Assembly (NCBI RefSeq): GCF_009755815.1
Contig: NZ_WRPK01000005.1
Coordinates: 124,001-188,000 of the forward strand
Source: Flavisphingomonas formosensis
GTDB lineage: Bacteria; Pseudomonadota; Alphaproteobacteria; Sphingomonadales; Sphingomonadaceae
Length of the DNA stretch: 64,000 bases
Reading direction: 5' to 3'
Both the position numbers and the translations under genes were made by a program. Below the pieces are notes generated by a model. That model worked only from the letters and a program-made list of their open reading frames with translations, did not search any database and was not told the DNA's origin. Of this stretch, positions 17,228-26,137 are shown piece by piece (the first letter of the stretch is position 1; every line of letters starts with the position of its first letter).

Positions 17228-18151
17228 TTAACGGTCCGCCATCGCAGACGCAGAAGGAAAATCGAGCGCGCCCGAGCGATAGAGCGCGATCAGCTCTTCC
17301 TGCTCGGGGCGCAGGCTGTCGACCGCCCCCAGCGCGACCGACATATCGGGACTTAGCATCGAGGACGGACAGCGTCCCTCGAAGGTGCCGAGATTGGGAC
17401 GATGCGCACGATAGCCGGCGAGGGCCGCGAGCTCAGGCGAAAAGCCGCGCGCAATCTCGGGCGGATAAGCGAGCCACGGCAGTTCATAGGGCTTGAGCCC
17501 GCCCAGACTATAGCTGACGATCATTCCGCGGCGCGGAGTAGCAGTGCGGTTCGCACCGCCGGCATGGAGCGTCGAGCCCAGGAACAGCAGGGCGGCGCCC
17601 GGCTCCATCGCGATCGCGATCGCCTCCTCTGGTGGCAGCACGATCTCGTCCTGCCGGAGGTGGCTGTCCGGCCAGACCATGGTCGCGCCATTCTCCGCGC
17701 TATAGGGTCCGAGCGGCCACATGACGTTCACCAGATATTCAACGCCCGGCACGTGGAGCGGCCACATATCCTGATCGCGATGCGGCGGCTGCGGATCGCC
17801 GCCGGGCAGGATCTCGATCGCCTGGGTGAGATTGAGCTGCACGAGGTCGCAATGAGGGCCAAGGATCGCCTGGACGGCCCCCAGCACGACCGGCGCCATC
17901 ACGAACGCCGCCATATGGGGACTGCGGCGCAGCAGCCCGTGAAAGCGCCTGGTGTTCGGTCCATAAAAGGGACCGACCGAACGCGGTGTCGCCTCGAACC
18001 ACGGGGCGAGATCCTCAGCGAGCGCTGCGACCAGCGATGGCGCTATCGCCTCGTGGATCACATGATAGCCATGGCGCCCGAGCGCATCGGCGACCCGCGA
18101 CGCTTCGGGATCGCTTCGCTCGGCGGCGATGTGCGGCGTGACGCTGTTCAT
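17228..18151 (-). CDS. Phytanoyl-CoA dioxygenase-like Fe(II)/2-oxoglutarate oxygenase, module B
   Basis: A 307-residue PhyH-family protein, paralogous over its whole length to the one at 12330-13241. Shared segments include NLTQAIEILPGG, PPHRDQDMWPL (first His and Asp ligands), YLVNVMWP and FLGSTLHAGGANRTATPRRG (distal His and 2-oxoglutarate-binding Arg). It begins inside the last codons of luxI of module B (ATGA overlap of 4 bp). Conservation of iron and co-substrate ligands in both copies argues that both are functional. It probably modifies the signal or its acyl donor, but this is inference from gene coupling. Confidence 0.9.
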   Translation of the reverse strand: MNSVTPHIAAERSDPEASRVADALGRHGYHVIHEAIAPSLVAALAEDLAPWFEATPRSVGPFYGPNTRRFHGLLRRSPHMAAFVMAPVVLGAVQAILGPHCDLVQLNLTQAIEILPGGDPQPPHRDQDMWPLHVPGVEYLVNVMWPLGPYSAENGATMVWPDSHLRQDEIVLPPEEAIAIAMEPGAALLFLGSTLHAGGANRTATPRRGMIVSYSLGGLKPYELPWLAYPPEIARGFSPELAALAGYRAHRPNLGTFEGRCPSSMLSPDMSVALGAVDSLRPEQEELIALYRSGALDFPSASAMADR

Positions 18152-18774
18152 GCTAGCTCCCGCACGGCCGACTGGCCGAGGCTCAGCGGATAGGATCGAT
18201 AGGTTCCCGCCCGCTGCAGCTGGCGCAGCGTTGTCGCAGTGATGTCGACCCGCAGGGCGCCGGTCAGCGCTCGCCCGACCATCTGCGGAAGGCCGAGCGG
18301 CATGCAGTCCCAGCCAAGCGACAGGATCTGGCTCAGCCAGCCAGAGCCGGCGATGCAGGTAAAGCTCGCAAGGTCGTTGAGCAGCGCGAACTCGACGGCG
18401 GCCGTCGTCAGCGCGTTGCGGATCTCGAGCCTTTCATGCGCGCGCAGCCGCGGCGACAGGCACCCCCGGCTGATCTCGCAAATCTGCGGCGATACGGGCA
18501 CCGGGCCGTCGCACAGCCAGGGAAAGAGCGAGCCAAGGATATGCGCGCCTGTGGTCGGCAGCAGCCGGATCGAGCCCAAATCGGTTCGATCGGCGCCGAG
18601 CGCGACGAGGTAGATCGCCTGCGCCGTATCGAACTGGTCAATTTCATATCGCCCGTCGACGACCGGCACGTCCCATTTCAGCAGATCGACAAAGACCCGC
18701 TTGCGATCGCGGTGCATGCCGGCAAAGATCAGGTCCGCCGCAGGCGGCGTCGCGCCATAGAATATCTCGATCAT
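18148..18774 (-). CDS. luxI: Acyl-homoserine-lactone synthase (LuxI family), module B
   Basis: A 208-residue LuxI-type protein. Counting from the ATG at 18774 (MIEIFYG), the eight hallmark residues fall at the same numbers as in the module A enzyme: Arg26, Phe28, Trp34, Asp46, Asp49, Arg70, Glu100, Arg103. GAGGGAAAAG just before this ATG supports the start over longer in-frame alternatives (18828, 19185). The two synthases share segments such as GSLFPxLCD but differ clearly elsewhere, so this is an old duplication or separate acquisition. No luxR gene is adjacent. It may make a different lactone from module A. Confidence 0.93.
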   Translation of the reverse strand: MIEIFYGATPPAADLIFAGMHRDRKRVFVDLLKWDVPVVDGRYEIDQFDTAQAIYLVALGADRTDLGSIRLLPTTGAHILGSLFPWLCDGPVPVSPQICEISRGCLSPRLRAHERLEIRNALTTAAVEFALLNDLASFTCIAGSGWLSQILSLGWDCMPLGLPQMVGRALTGALRVDITATTLRQLQRAGTYRSYPLSLGQSAVRELA

Positions 18775-19240
18775 CTTTTCCCTCGCTCCATCGAGATCGA
18801 AGGTCGCAAGCGATCGCGCCGCGCTCATCCCTCTAGATAGAGGGTTGCCGCGCGGCGCAGCGCCGCACCCGTCCCGCAGGGCGCCGTGCACGCCATGCCC
18901 ATCAGCCTGCGACTCGGCCGGAAAGGAGAGGGGGGAGGGGAGTGATGGCGTTTGGGCGGTCGTACGCCCGGCTCCTCCCACCATCAGGGACCAGCGCGAT
19001 GAACTGGACGACCATCCAAAAGATGCTGGGTTTTGCCCGGCCTGCAGGCGCTCCGCCTGCTGTCCCACACCCTCCCGCGCCGCCGGCGATCGCGCCTTGC
19101 CGGGCCCTCCCGCAGTCGCGCTCGCCCGCGCCCGCTGGTGTTCGGACGCCACCATTTTCGTATGTCCGCTCGAGACGGAATTCACGCTTGGGCCGGATGC
19201 CGCGTTCGTACGGGCATGGATCGCGTTGCCGCGCGAGACG

Positions 19241-19462
19241 ATGCCGGAGGACCTATGGAAGCGGATCGCAGCCGCCGCGCGCGCGCTCGAGGCGACCGAT
19301 GCGCTGACCCGCCGGATCTTCTTCCTCAGCGCATCCTATGGCCTGCCCACGCGCGAAATCTCCGTTCTGCTCGGCATGAACCGTCGCGCGGTGCGGCGGA
19401 GGCTGCGCACGGCCATTGCCTGTCTCGATCGATCACGCGACGCTGGAGCACCGCTTACATGA
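19241..19462 (+). CDS. Sigma-70 region-4-like helix-turn-helix protein
   Basis: The C-terminal part of an open frame reads MPEDLWKRIAAAARALEATD, ALTRRIFFLSASYGLPTREI and SVLLGMNRRAVRRRLRTAIA. This is the pattern of sigma-factor region 4 (a long helix, then a helix-turn-helix with tandem basic residues). The frame is open from 18845, but the N-terminal part is low-complexity and unconvincing. I give only the segment from ATG 19241 (73 residues); TTG at 19226 is an alternative. It points towards the ACHL small protein copy B, and their 3' ends overlap by 8 bp. The role is unknown, possibly a small DNA-binding regulator. Confidence 0.5.
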   Translation: MPEDLWKRIAAAARALEATDALTRRIFFLSASYGLPTREISVLLGMNRRAVRRRLRTAIACLDRSRDAGAPLT

Positions 19463-19652
19463 GCCTGTCCGGTCCCGCGTGCGGTCCAGGCCACGGCCCG
19501 AGCGCCGTCGGCGGCTCGCCATGGGCGACGTCAATCGCCAGCGACAGGTGGCATGCAAAGCTTGTCGCGCCATGTCCCGCGCCATCGAGCAGCGCAAGCG
19601 CCCGTTCCATCAAGTCCACGGCCTGTTCCAGGCAAGCATCTTCAAATCGCAT
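19455..19652 (-). CDS. Small protein of the 'ACHLxLAIDVA' pair, copy B
   Basis: A 65-residue protein starting MRFEDACLEQAVDLMERALA, with the core TSFACHLSLAIDVAHGE. It is homologous to the 60-residue protein at 11327-11509: both have a Leu-Met helix, a LD..G.G.T turn and the ACHLxLAIDVA motif. It lies upstream of luxI of module B on the same strand, about 680 bp away, whereas copy A lies at the far downstream end of module A. I do not recognise the family. Conservation of the Cys-His pair suggests a functional site or a structural role. Confidence 0.6.
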   Translation of the reverse strand: MRFEDACLEQAVDLMERALALLDGAGHGATSFACHLSLAIDVAHGEPPTALGPWPGPHAGPDRLM

Positions 19653-19927
19653 CGGCGTTCCCCACAATGAGCTATTTCTGATAGCCCAGACGAATTCAGT
19701 CGAAGATCGTGTACAGCGGAGCGGTTCGACGCGTCCGTTGAACGACCTTTGTGTCTAGCACTAAAGCGCTACGCTGGCGCGATTTCCCGCTGTTTGCGGT
19801 GATATAGTCCTAGCGCAGGCATGATCCATTTTGGATTAAATCACCTCCAGATTGAGAGTCGGCCTCCTGTTGGGCCACTCTCGCTCCCATCTCGCCAGCG
19901 CGGGCGATGCCCGCCGGAGAAGCATCG

Positions 19928-20920
19928 ATGAGCGTCATGAACCGCATCGCGTCCGATCGCGCGAGCCTCGCCGCGCGCGGCGCCGCCATCGTTCGCGCGC
20001 TCGGCGGACATTGGAGCGCCGCCGGTGGCATGTGCCGCTGCCCGGCGCATGAGGATCGCTCGCCGAGCCTGTCGGTGCGCGTCGGCGACACGAGCCTGCT
20101 CTTCAAATGCTTTGCCGGTTGCGATGTGCACGCGGTCCTGCGCGCCCTCGCGCGTCTCGACCTGACAACCGCAATGGCGGGACCAGTCGATCCCCCGATT
20201 CGCGCACCGGCGCACCGATGGCTGCTCGAGCGCATCACCGACCTCTGGGCGGAGGCCCGTCCAATCGCCGCAACACCGGCGTTCCGCTACCTCGCAACGC
20301 GTAGCCTCGCGCCGGACGCATGCCGCACCGATGCCATTCGCTATCATCCGCGTACCCCTTTGCGTCTCGCCAACCGGCTTCAGCACCGTCCCGCCATGCT
20401 CGCCGCCGTCCAGGAGGGAGGCACCATCGTTGCCCTTCAGCGCAGCTTCCTCGACGTCGATGCCGCGGCGCTCGCGCATGATCTCGACAATCCCCGCCGT
20501 ATGCTGGGCCGACCCGGCCGCGGCGCTGTCCGGCTGGCACTCCCTGGCGATACGCTCGCGCTCGCCGAAGGCCTCGAGACGGCGTTCTCGGCGATGCATC
20601 TGCTCGGCGTGCCAGTCTGGGCGACGCTCGGCACCGAGCGCTTTGCGCAGATCGCCATCCCCCCGCATGTCACGCGGCTCATCCTGCTCCCCGACAATGA
20701 CAGGGCGGGACGCGTCGCGCTCCGCCGTGCGCTTGAGGTTTATCGGACCAGGGACGGCGATCTTCGAGCGCGCTTCCCGCCCACGCCATTCAAGGACTGG
20801 AATGACGTCCTGCGCAGCGCCGGGGTGCGGCAACCGCGTGCAGAGGCCCGCAGCAAGGCCGCTATATACGCCGCTTGCGCGACGGATGGAACGGTGGAGG
20901 AAAGGGGGAGGGGCGGTTGA
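19928..20920 (+). CDS. Toprim-domain primase-like protein of mobile elements (DUF7146 type)
   Basis: A 330-residue protein. The N-terminal zinc finger is of CHC2 type: MCRCPAHEDRSPSLSV, then FKCFAGCD. The C-terminal Toprim region has LALAEGLETAFSAMHLLG (catalytic Glu) and LILLPDNDRAGRVALRRA (DxD). This order, zinc finger then Toprim without a helicase, is that of plasmid/ICE primase-like proteins that make primers after transfer or at replication start. The start ATG 19928 gives MSVMNRIASD. The ParB-like gene follows 43 bp downstream in the same direction. It marks the left part of the mobile backbone. Confidence 0.85.
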   Translation: MSVMNRIASDRASLAARGAAIVRALGGHWSAAGGMCRCPAHEDRSPSLSVRVGDTSLLFKCFAGCDVHAVLRALARLDLTTAMAGPVDPPIRAPAHRWLLERITDLWAEARPIAATPAFRYLATRSLAPDACRTDAIRYHPRTPLRLANRLQHRPAMLAAVQEGGTIVALQRSFLDVDAAALAHDLDNPRRMLGRPGRGAVRLALPGDTLALAEGLETAFSAMHLLGVPVWATLGTERFAQIAIPPHVTRLILLPDNDRAGRVALRRALEVYRTRDGDLRARFPPTPFKDWNDVLRSAGVRQPRAEARSKAAIYAACATDGTVEERGRGG

Positions 20921-20963
20921 CGCTCGGTCTGATGGTCAGGCCGCGCGCAATCGGAGAATCACA

Positions 20964-23006
20964 ATGACCCAACTTCCTATCCTCGTCGCGGCGTCCAAGC
21001 TGACGAAATCCCCGACCAATGTCCGCAAGACCAGCGATCCGGACGCCGACGCACAGCTCGAGGCGAATATCGCCGAGCGCGGCATCATCCAGAATCTCGT
21101 CGGCTTGCCGGTCGCGCGCAAGAAGGGCCATTACCGGATCACCGCCGGTGGTCGGCGCCTCGACTGCGTCCAGCGACTGATCGAGGCCGGCACGCTCGAC
21201 GCCGATTATCTCGTCCCCGTGCTCGTGCTGGCCGACGCCAAGGACGCGATCGAGATCAGTCTCTCGGAGAATTTCTTCCGGCTCGCCATGAACCCCGCCG
21301 AGGCCTGCCGCGCCTTTCAGGACATCATCGAGACCGAAGGCAAGACGCCGGCCGACGTCGCCAAGCGTTTCGGCCTGACCGAGCGGTTCGTGCTCGGCCG
21401 CCTCCGCCTCGCCTCGCTCGCCCAGCCGGTGTTCGATGCGCTCGCCGCCGGCGAGATCAGCCTCGACGTCGCGATCGCTTATGCGTCCACCTCCGACATC
21501 GAGCGCCAGGCGGCGGTCTTCACCCAGATGACCGGCAACTATTATCGCAACAATGTCGGCGAAATCCGGCGCCAGCTCGCATCGTTCAGCTATCGTGCCA
21601 ATGATCCCCGCGCGCTCCTCGTCGGCCGCGACGCCTATATCGAGGCAGGAGGCCGGATCGACCGCGACCTGTTCTCTGATGCGGACACCGAGGCCTGGCT
21701 CGATACCCATATCGTCGACCAGCTCGCCGAGGAAAAGCTCGTCGAGGCGGCCGCCATCGTCCGTGAACGCGACGGCTTCGCCGAGGTGCGGATCGTGTCG
21801 GCGACTCACATTCCCTATAGCGACACCTACGAGCTCGAACCGCTTCGCGGCGATCCGGTCCCGCTGACCGACGCCGAGGAAGCGCGTCAGGTCGAGCTCG
21901 AAGCGGCCATTGCCGCGATCGAGGAGGAGAGCGGTGACGAGGAACTCAGCGAAGAGGAAGAATCGCGCCTGCAGAGTCTCGAGTCCGAGCTCAGCGCTAT
22001 CGCCGACCGGGTGCCGCTGGTCAGCGACGAGCAGCGTAGCCAGGCGGTCGCCTATATCGTGATCGGGCAGGATGGTAGCCCGCGCCTCCACGAGCAGCTC
22101 TATATCGCGCCGGCCGCGGAGGAGCCCGCCGACGAGGACGAGGGTGACGCAGGGGCCAGCGAGGAGGACGCACCCGCCACGCCGACCAAGGCAATGATCA
22201 GCCAGCGGCTCGCGGATGAACTCGCGATGATGAAGACCGAGCTGATCGCCGTTCATGTCGCAGGGGATCCTCTGTTCGCCATCGATCTCGGGACCTTCCT
22301 CATGGTCGACGCCGCCAGCCGGAGCCGCGACGTGTGGGCGATACCCAGCGACCTGCGCGCAACCGCGCCGTCGCCGCGCGTCGCGGGCTTCGTCAGCGAG
22401 ACGCGCGCCGCGTCTCGATGGTCGGCGATCGAGGAAGGGCTTGATCGCTCCTGGCTCGACCATGAGGAGATCGAGGGGCGCTACGATGCCTTCTGCGCGC
22501 TCGCCGACGAGAGCCGTGCCGCCTGGCTCGGATGGGCGATCGCCCGGACGCTCCACGCCGTACCCGCCGGCAAGGCTGGTAGTTCCTTCCTCGATCATCT
22601 CGGGCGCAAGCTCGGCATCGCCGTCGCGCACTGGTGGCGGCCGACCGCGCGCACCTATTTCGACCGGATCAGCAAGCCCACGATCCTCTCGCTTTTCGAG
22701 GATATCGGGGGGAGCGAACTGCGCCATCGCTATGCCGCCGCCAAGAAGCATGATCTCGCAGCGTCGGCGGAGCGGCTCTTTGCCGGCGACATGATCATGG
22801 AAGCCGATGGCAAGGAACGCGCGCTGGCGTGGCTGCCGCCGCAAATGCGCTTCGACGTCGCGGACGATGTGCCGGCTGTCGTGCGCGGGGAAGAGGCGGT
22901 CCCCCAGCCGGACGGGACCGTCCTCGGTACCGGCGACGCGCAGCTCGGCGAGGCCGATCAGTCGGAGACCGGCGAAACGCCGCCTGACCTGGCGGATGCG
23001 GCCTGA
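20964..23006 (+). CDS. ParB/RepB/Spo0J-like nuclease-type partition protein
   Basis: A 680-residue protein. The N-terminal ParB/Srx domain is clear: LTKSPTNVRKT, LEANIAERGIIQNLVG, HYRITAGGRRLDCVQRLI, then a helix-turn-helix with FGLTERFVLGRLRLASLA. The long C-terminal part is acidic around residues 310-420 (EEESGDEELSEEEE), a likely flexible or coiled segment. Sphingomonad plasmids and ICEs carry these long ParB-like proteins without a ParA partner next to them, as here. It may bind element DNA to aid stability or act as a regulator. I chose ATG 20964 after AATCACA; the upstream frame has no coding character. Confidence 0.9.
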   Translation: MTQLPILVAASKLTKSPTNVRKTSDPDADAQLEANIAERGIIQNLVGLPVARKKGHYRITAGGRRLDCVQRLIEAGTLDADYLVPVLVLADAKDAIEISLSENFFRLAMNPAEACRAFQDIIETEGKTPADVAKRFGLTERFVLGRLRLASLAQPVFDALAAGEISLDVAIAYASTSDIERQAAVFTQMTGNYYRNNVGEIRRQLASFSYRANDPRALLVGRDAYIEAGGRIDRDLFSDADTEAWLDTHIVDQLAEEKLVEAAAIVRERDGFAEVRIVSATHIPYSDTYELEPLRGDPVPLTDAEEARQVELEAAIAAIEEESGDEELSEEEESRLQSLESELSAIADRVPLVSDEQRSQAVAYIVIGQDGSPRLHEQLYIAPAAEEPADEDEGDAGASEEDAPATPTKAMISQRLADELAMMKTELIAVHVAGDPLFAIDLGTFLMVDAASRSRDVWAIPSDLRATAPSPRVAGFVSETRAASRWSAIEEGLDRSWLDHEEIEGRYDAFCALADESRAAWLGWAIARTLHAVPAGKAGSSFLDHLGRKLGIAVAHWWRPTARTYFDRISKPTILSLFEDIGGSELRHRYAAAKKHDLAASAERLFAGDMIMEADGKERALAWLPPQMRFDVADDVPAVVRGEEAVPQPDGTVLGTGDAQLGEADQSETGETPPDLADAA

Positions 23007-23112
23007 GCCATGAAAGGTCGGGGCGCGTTTCTATGGCGCGTCCCGACCAGGCTTGCGGCCGCCCGGCGGGCTGCCCCAATGGTATGCCCGCAACGCACTG
23101 CCCGCGCGTATG

Positions 23113-24171
23113 TCAGCCCGGCCGCTGTCCCTTTTTGCCGCCGATCAGCCATTTGAACAGGCGATCGGCCTTTGCGCGGGCATCCTCGAACACGCTGTCG
23201 CGCTCGATGAAATAGTTGAAATAGCCCGCCGGCGTGACCGGCTCGATCTCATGGATATCGACATATTTCATGCCGGCCTTCGGATCGATCACGCCCTTTT
23301 TGACGAGCGCGTTGATCCGCTTCATCGCATCGACCTCGGCCTTGTAGCCGACCGAGAACCACATCTCGGTATTCCAGTCCTGCACGTCGAAATAATTCTC
23401 GGGAAGATCCGCCTTGCGCCAGCCATTGGCGAGCGGCCGGCAGACGATGACGTCGTCGAACCCGTGCAGTTCCGACAGGATGCACGAGCGGTGATAGGCG
23501 CCGTCCATCTGCTCGGTCGGCATGCCGGCAAAGCCATAGAGCGACAGCCACAAGGCAGCCTCAATCGCCATGTTGTCGATCGGGAGGATCGGCTCCTCAT
23601 CGTCGCTTTCCGTGATCCGCGGATCGTGCCCGCGCTGATCGGCCGGCACCGGCAGGCTCTTCTTGGTCAGGAGGAGATCGCGCGCCGCGTCGTTGCCGTA
23701 GAGCGCGCCGCGCCCCGACGAGGGGTCATAGCTGTTGAACACCACGCCGACCTGCTCGGGCGCGTTGAAGATATCGACCATCGTCTGGATCGACTCGGCG
23801 GTCCGCGCCGGCTTGTAAAGCTGGGCGGGGAGAAAGCGATCGGCGAAGAAATCGATGCCGAAGCCGAGATAAGGCGGCGTCAGAAAGCGCTTCAGCGCCT
23901 CGATATAAGCCGGCTCGAACACGCCCTTATAGCCAAACAGCGCGATCTTGAGCTGTGCCAGCGGATCGCCTTCGACCGCCGGATCGATGAGGCCTTTCCT
24001 GAGGTCGGGTTCGCCGCCTAGGAAAGCCGCCAGCACCACGATCTGGCCGCTCGTCGCGGTGATGAGGTCGGCCTGATAGGCATTCGCGCGCGCCGCCTCC
24101 AGGAAGCCCGCGCCATGGGCGTTGAAGCCGCCAAGCCCGGCCAACGCAAATGCCGTTTTCATGCGCGCCAT
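23113..24171 (-). CDS. Patatin-like acyl hydrolase, atypical nucleophile motif
   Basis: A 352-residue protein resembling patatin-like phospholipases. The oxyanion-loop start is LAGLGGFNAHGAGFLEAA and the catalytic-dyad Asp is visible in MDGAYHRS (DGA/G motif). The nucleophile region reads TATSGQIV, which does not match the usual GxSxG, so the Ser at this position is flanked unusually. The rest contains IEAALWLSLYGFAGMP. It is on the minus strand inside a plus-strand backbone. Such proteins may degrade lipids or serve in anti-phage or toxin roles, but neither is shown. The fold call is moderate; activity is uncertain because of the changed motif. Confidence 0.65.
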   Translation of the reverse strand: MARMKTAFALAGLGGFNAHGAGFLEAARANAYQADLITATSGQIVVLAAFLGGEPDLRKGLIDPAVEGDPLAQLKIALFGYKGVFEPAYIEALKRFLTPPYLGFGIDFFADRFLPAQLYKPARTAESIQTMVDIFNAPEQVGVVFNSYDPSSGRGALYGNDAARDLLLTKKSLPVPADQRGHDPRITESDDEEPILPIDNMAIEAALWLSLYGFAGMPTEQMDGAYHRSCILSELHGFDDVIVCRPLANGWRKADLPENYFDVQDWNTEMWFSVGYKAEVDAMKRINALVKKGVIDPKAGMKYVDIHEIEPVTPAGYFNYFIERDSVFEDARAKADRLFKWLIGGKKGQRPG

Positions 24172-24323
24172 GGGAATCCTCGCGATTGGGAATGGGCTTT
24201 ATGCCGCACTGCACAATAACAGTCTTGGCCTTCCTCCGGAAGCGTTTCCCACCGGGATGGACGCAATCTGGCTACTCGTCCCGGGAGAGAAGAATATCGC
24301 GCGTCCCAGGCGTCAACTCCTGC

Positions 24324-24686
24324 TCATAATTCGAGAACCGCGATCGTCCGCTCGGCATAGCGCGCATCCCGTGGGTCAAAGCCTGCGATCGGCGTCACCG
24401 CTTCGGAGATCGTGACCGGGGCACGAAGCCCACTTACCTTGAAGGTGCCAAGCTTCTGCTCGAGAGGTTTAGCATCATTGCGCTCGATCACGACGCCATC
24501 GACATGGGGTTCGCCATGCTTCTCATAGAGGATGTGCGGCGCCAGGATGATCATGCCGCGATTATACGTCGCGCGCAGGCATAGATGGTGGACGATCGCC
24601 TGCCGCACCACCTCCACATCCGGCGTTGGCCCGGCGGCAAGGGGGCGATCAAGCTTCAGCGACAGGGTCTTGCGAATCCGTTCCAC
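24324..24686 (-). CDS. Small WYL-domain-like protein
   Basis: A 120-residue protein. The central part, QAIVHHLCLRATYNRGMIIL, APHILYEKHGEPHVDGVVIE, resembles the first half of the WYL ligand-binding domain (Y-x-xxx, then Ph-L), which occurs in regulators of defence and DNA-damage systems. It has no helix-turn-helix, so this is either a stand-alone ligand-binding protein or a fragment. It diverges from the DUF932 gene and points towards the patatin-like gene. The function is unknown. Confidence 0.55.
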   Translation of the reverse strand: MERIRKTLSLKLDRPLAAGPTPDVEVVRQAIVHHLCLRATYNRGMIILAPHILYEKHGEPHVDGVVIERNDAKPLEQKLGTFKVSGLRAPVTISEAVTPIAGFDPRDARYAERTIAVLEL

Positions 24687-24890
24687 CCGGCAATGCTATC
24701 AGTCACGCAATCGGGCACAACCGGCACGGTCCCCGCGATTGCGATCATTCTGGACCCGTTGGCGCGATGCTGGAAGCCGATAGGCATACCGTCGCAAGAC
24801 GCCTTGAGGCGCGAAAGGGAGGGAGGGGGTGGGAAGGGGTTGAGCCCGGCGCAGTCCAGCGCGGCTCGATCCCAGTCAGGAGGCACTCCC

Positions 24891-26081
24891 ATGACCATGA
24901 TGACATCCGCCGCGCCGCCGGCGCCGGCCCCCTACAAGGTCGATATCAGCCGAGGCCGCAATATCGGCCGCGTATCCTCTGAATGGTTCTCGCGCCCCGA
25001 GGATGAACGCTTTCTCTCGCTTCCCGAGCTCTATGCCAAAGTACGCGGCCGCGCGGATTCTGCGACGACCCGCATCATCGAGAGTCGTGCGGTCCGCGTT
25101 GAAGCCCGAAGCGAGGATCCCGAACGGCTCAGCCTCGTCGTGCCTGGCCGCGACGATCCCGTCGCGCCGACCAACTGGTCCTTCGGTCAGCTCTGCAGCC
25201 TCGTCGGCGCACCGTCCTCCTATCTTCGGACGCTGCCCGCCGCGCTTGCCGGCATCAACATGCAGCACGGACTGCTCGCGCATCGCGGCGAACAGGTGAA
25301 GCTTCTCGAGACGAACGACGGGCGCACCGAACTGCGCGCCGTGACCGGTCCTGATTACGGCCGCATCTGGGACCATGAACTGGTCGCCGCCGTCATGCGC
25401 ATCGCCGGCGATGGTAGCGGCGACACGCGCTGGAAGGTTCCAGGCGTCCTCGATTGGAGCACGATGCACTATAATCCCTATGTCGATGTCTCGACCGACA
25501 CGACGACGCTCTACGCCTCGGACCGCGATGTCTTCCTGTTTCTCGTCGATGACACGCACCCGATCGAGGCTGGCCGGTTGCCCAATGGCGAGCCCGATCT
25601 CTTCTTTCGCGGATTTTATTGTTGGAACTCAGAAGTGGGCTCCAAGACTCTGGGAATAGCGACTTTCTATCTGCGAGCGGTCTGCATGAACCGCAATCTG
25701 TGGGGCGTCGAGAATTTCGAGGAGATCAGCATCCGCCACTCGAAATTCGCGGCCAATCGTTTTGCCTACCAGGCTGAGCCTGCGCTCACCCGCTTTGCCG
25801 ATTCCTCGCCCGCCAACTTCATCGAAGGCATCCGCACCGCACGCGCGCGCATCGTCGCACGCACCGACGAGGATCGCTCCGCCTTCCTGCGCAACCGCGG
25901 CTTTTCGAAGTCCGATACGGGCAAGATCATCGCCACCGTTCTTGATGAGGAAGGCCACCCGGCCGCCTCGCTGTTCGACTTCGTCCAGGGGATCACCGCC
26001 GTCGCCCGCGGCAAGGTCCATCAGGACGACCGTCTCGAGCTCGAGACCAAAGCGCGCAAACTTCTCGATCGCGCCAACTGA
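24891..26081 (+). CDS. DUF932 protein of plasmid/ICE backbone
   Basis: A 396-residue DUF932 (phage/plasmid-like protein) family member. Recognisable family parts are FGQLCSLVGAPSSYLRTLPA, ITGPDYGRIWD-like VTGPDYGRIWDHELVAAV and FYLRAVCMNRNLWGVENFEE. I take ATG 24891 (MTMMTSAAPPAPAP), with AGGAGG nearby; the open frame upstream is not conserved-looking. DUF932 genes are constant neighbours of ParB-like, DUF736 and DUF2493 genes in alphaproteobacterial mobile elements. Their biochemical role is not established; association with recombination or replication of the element is often assumed. Confidence 0.88.
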   Translation: MTMMTSAAPPAPAPYKVDISRGRNIGRVSSEWFSRPEDERFLSLPELYAKVRGRADSATTRIIESRAVRVEARSEDPERLSLVVPGRDDPVAPTNWSFGQLCSLVGAPSSYLRTLPAALAGINMQHGLLAHRGEQVKLLETNDGRTELRAVTGPDYGRIWDHELVAAVMRIAGDGSGDTRWKVPGVLDWSTMHYNPYVDVSTDTTTLYASDRDVFLFLVDDTHPIEAGRLPNGEPDLFFRGFYCWNSEVGSKTLGIATFYLRAVCMNRNLWGVENFEEISIRHSKFAANRFAYQAEPALTRFADSSPANFIEGIRTARARIVARTDEDRSAFLRNRGFSKSDTGKIIATVLDEEGHPAASLFDFVQGITAVARGKVHQDDRLELETKARKLLDRAN

Positions 26082-26137
26082 CCCTCGTCGACAGGCTCGC
26101 CATTGCGGGCCTGTCGACCGCATTTCGGAGACAATCC

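Noticed and set aside
18845-19240. N-terminal extension of the sigma-region-4-like protein
   Set aside because: The frame is open but low in complexity and rich in Pro/Arg/Ala; only the part from 19241 looks like protein.
20862-22844. 660-residue minus-strand open frame
   Set aside because: Antisense to the ParB-like gene; composition and lack of motifs mark it as a shadow.
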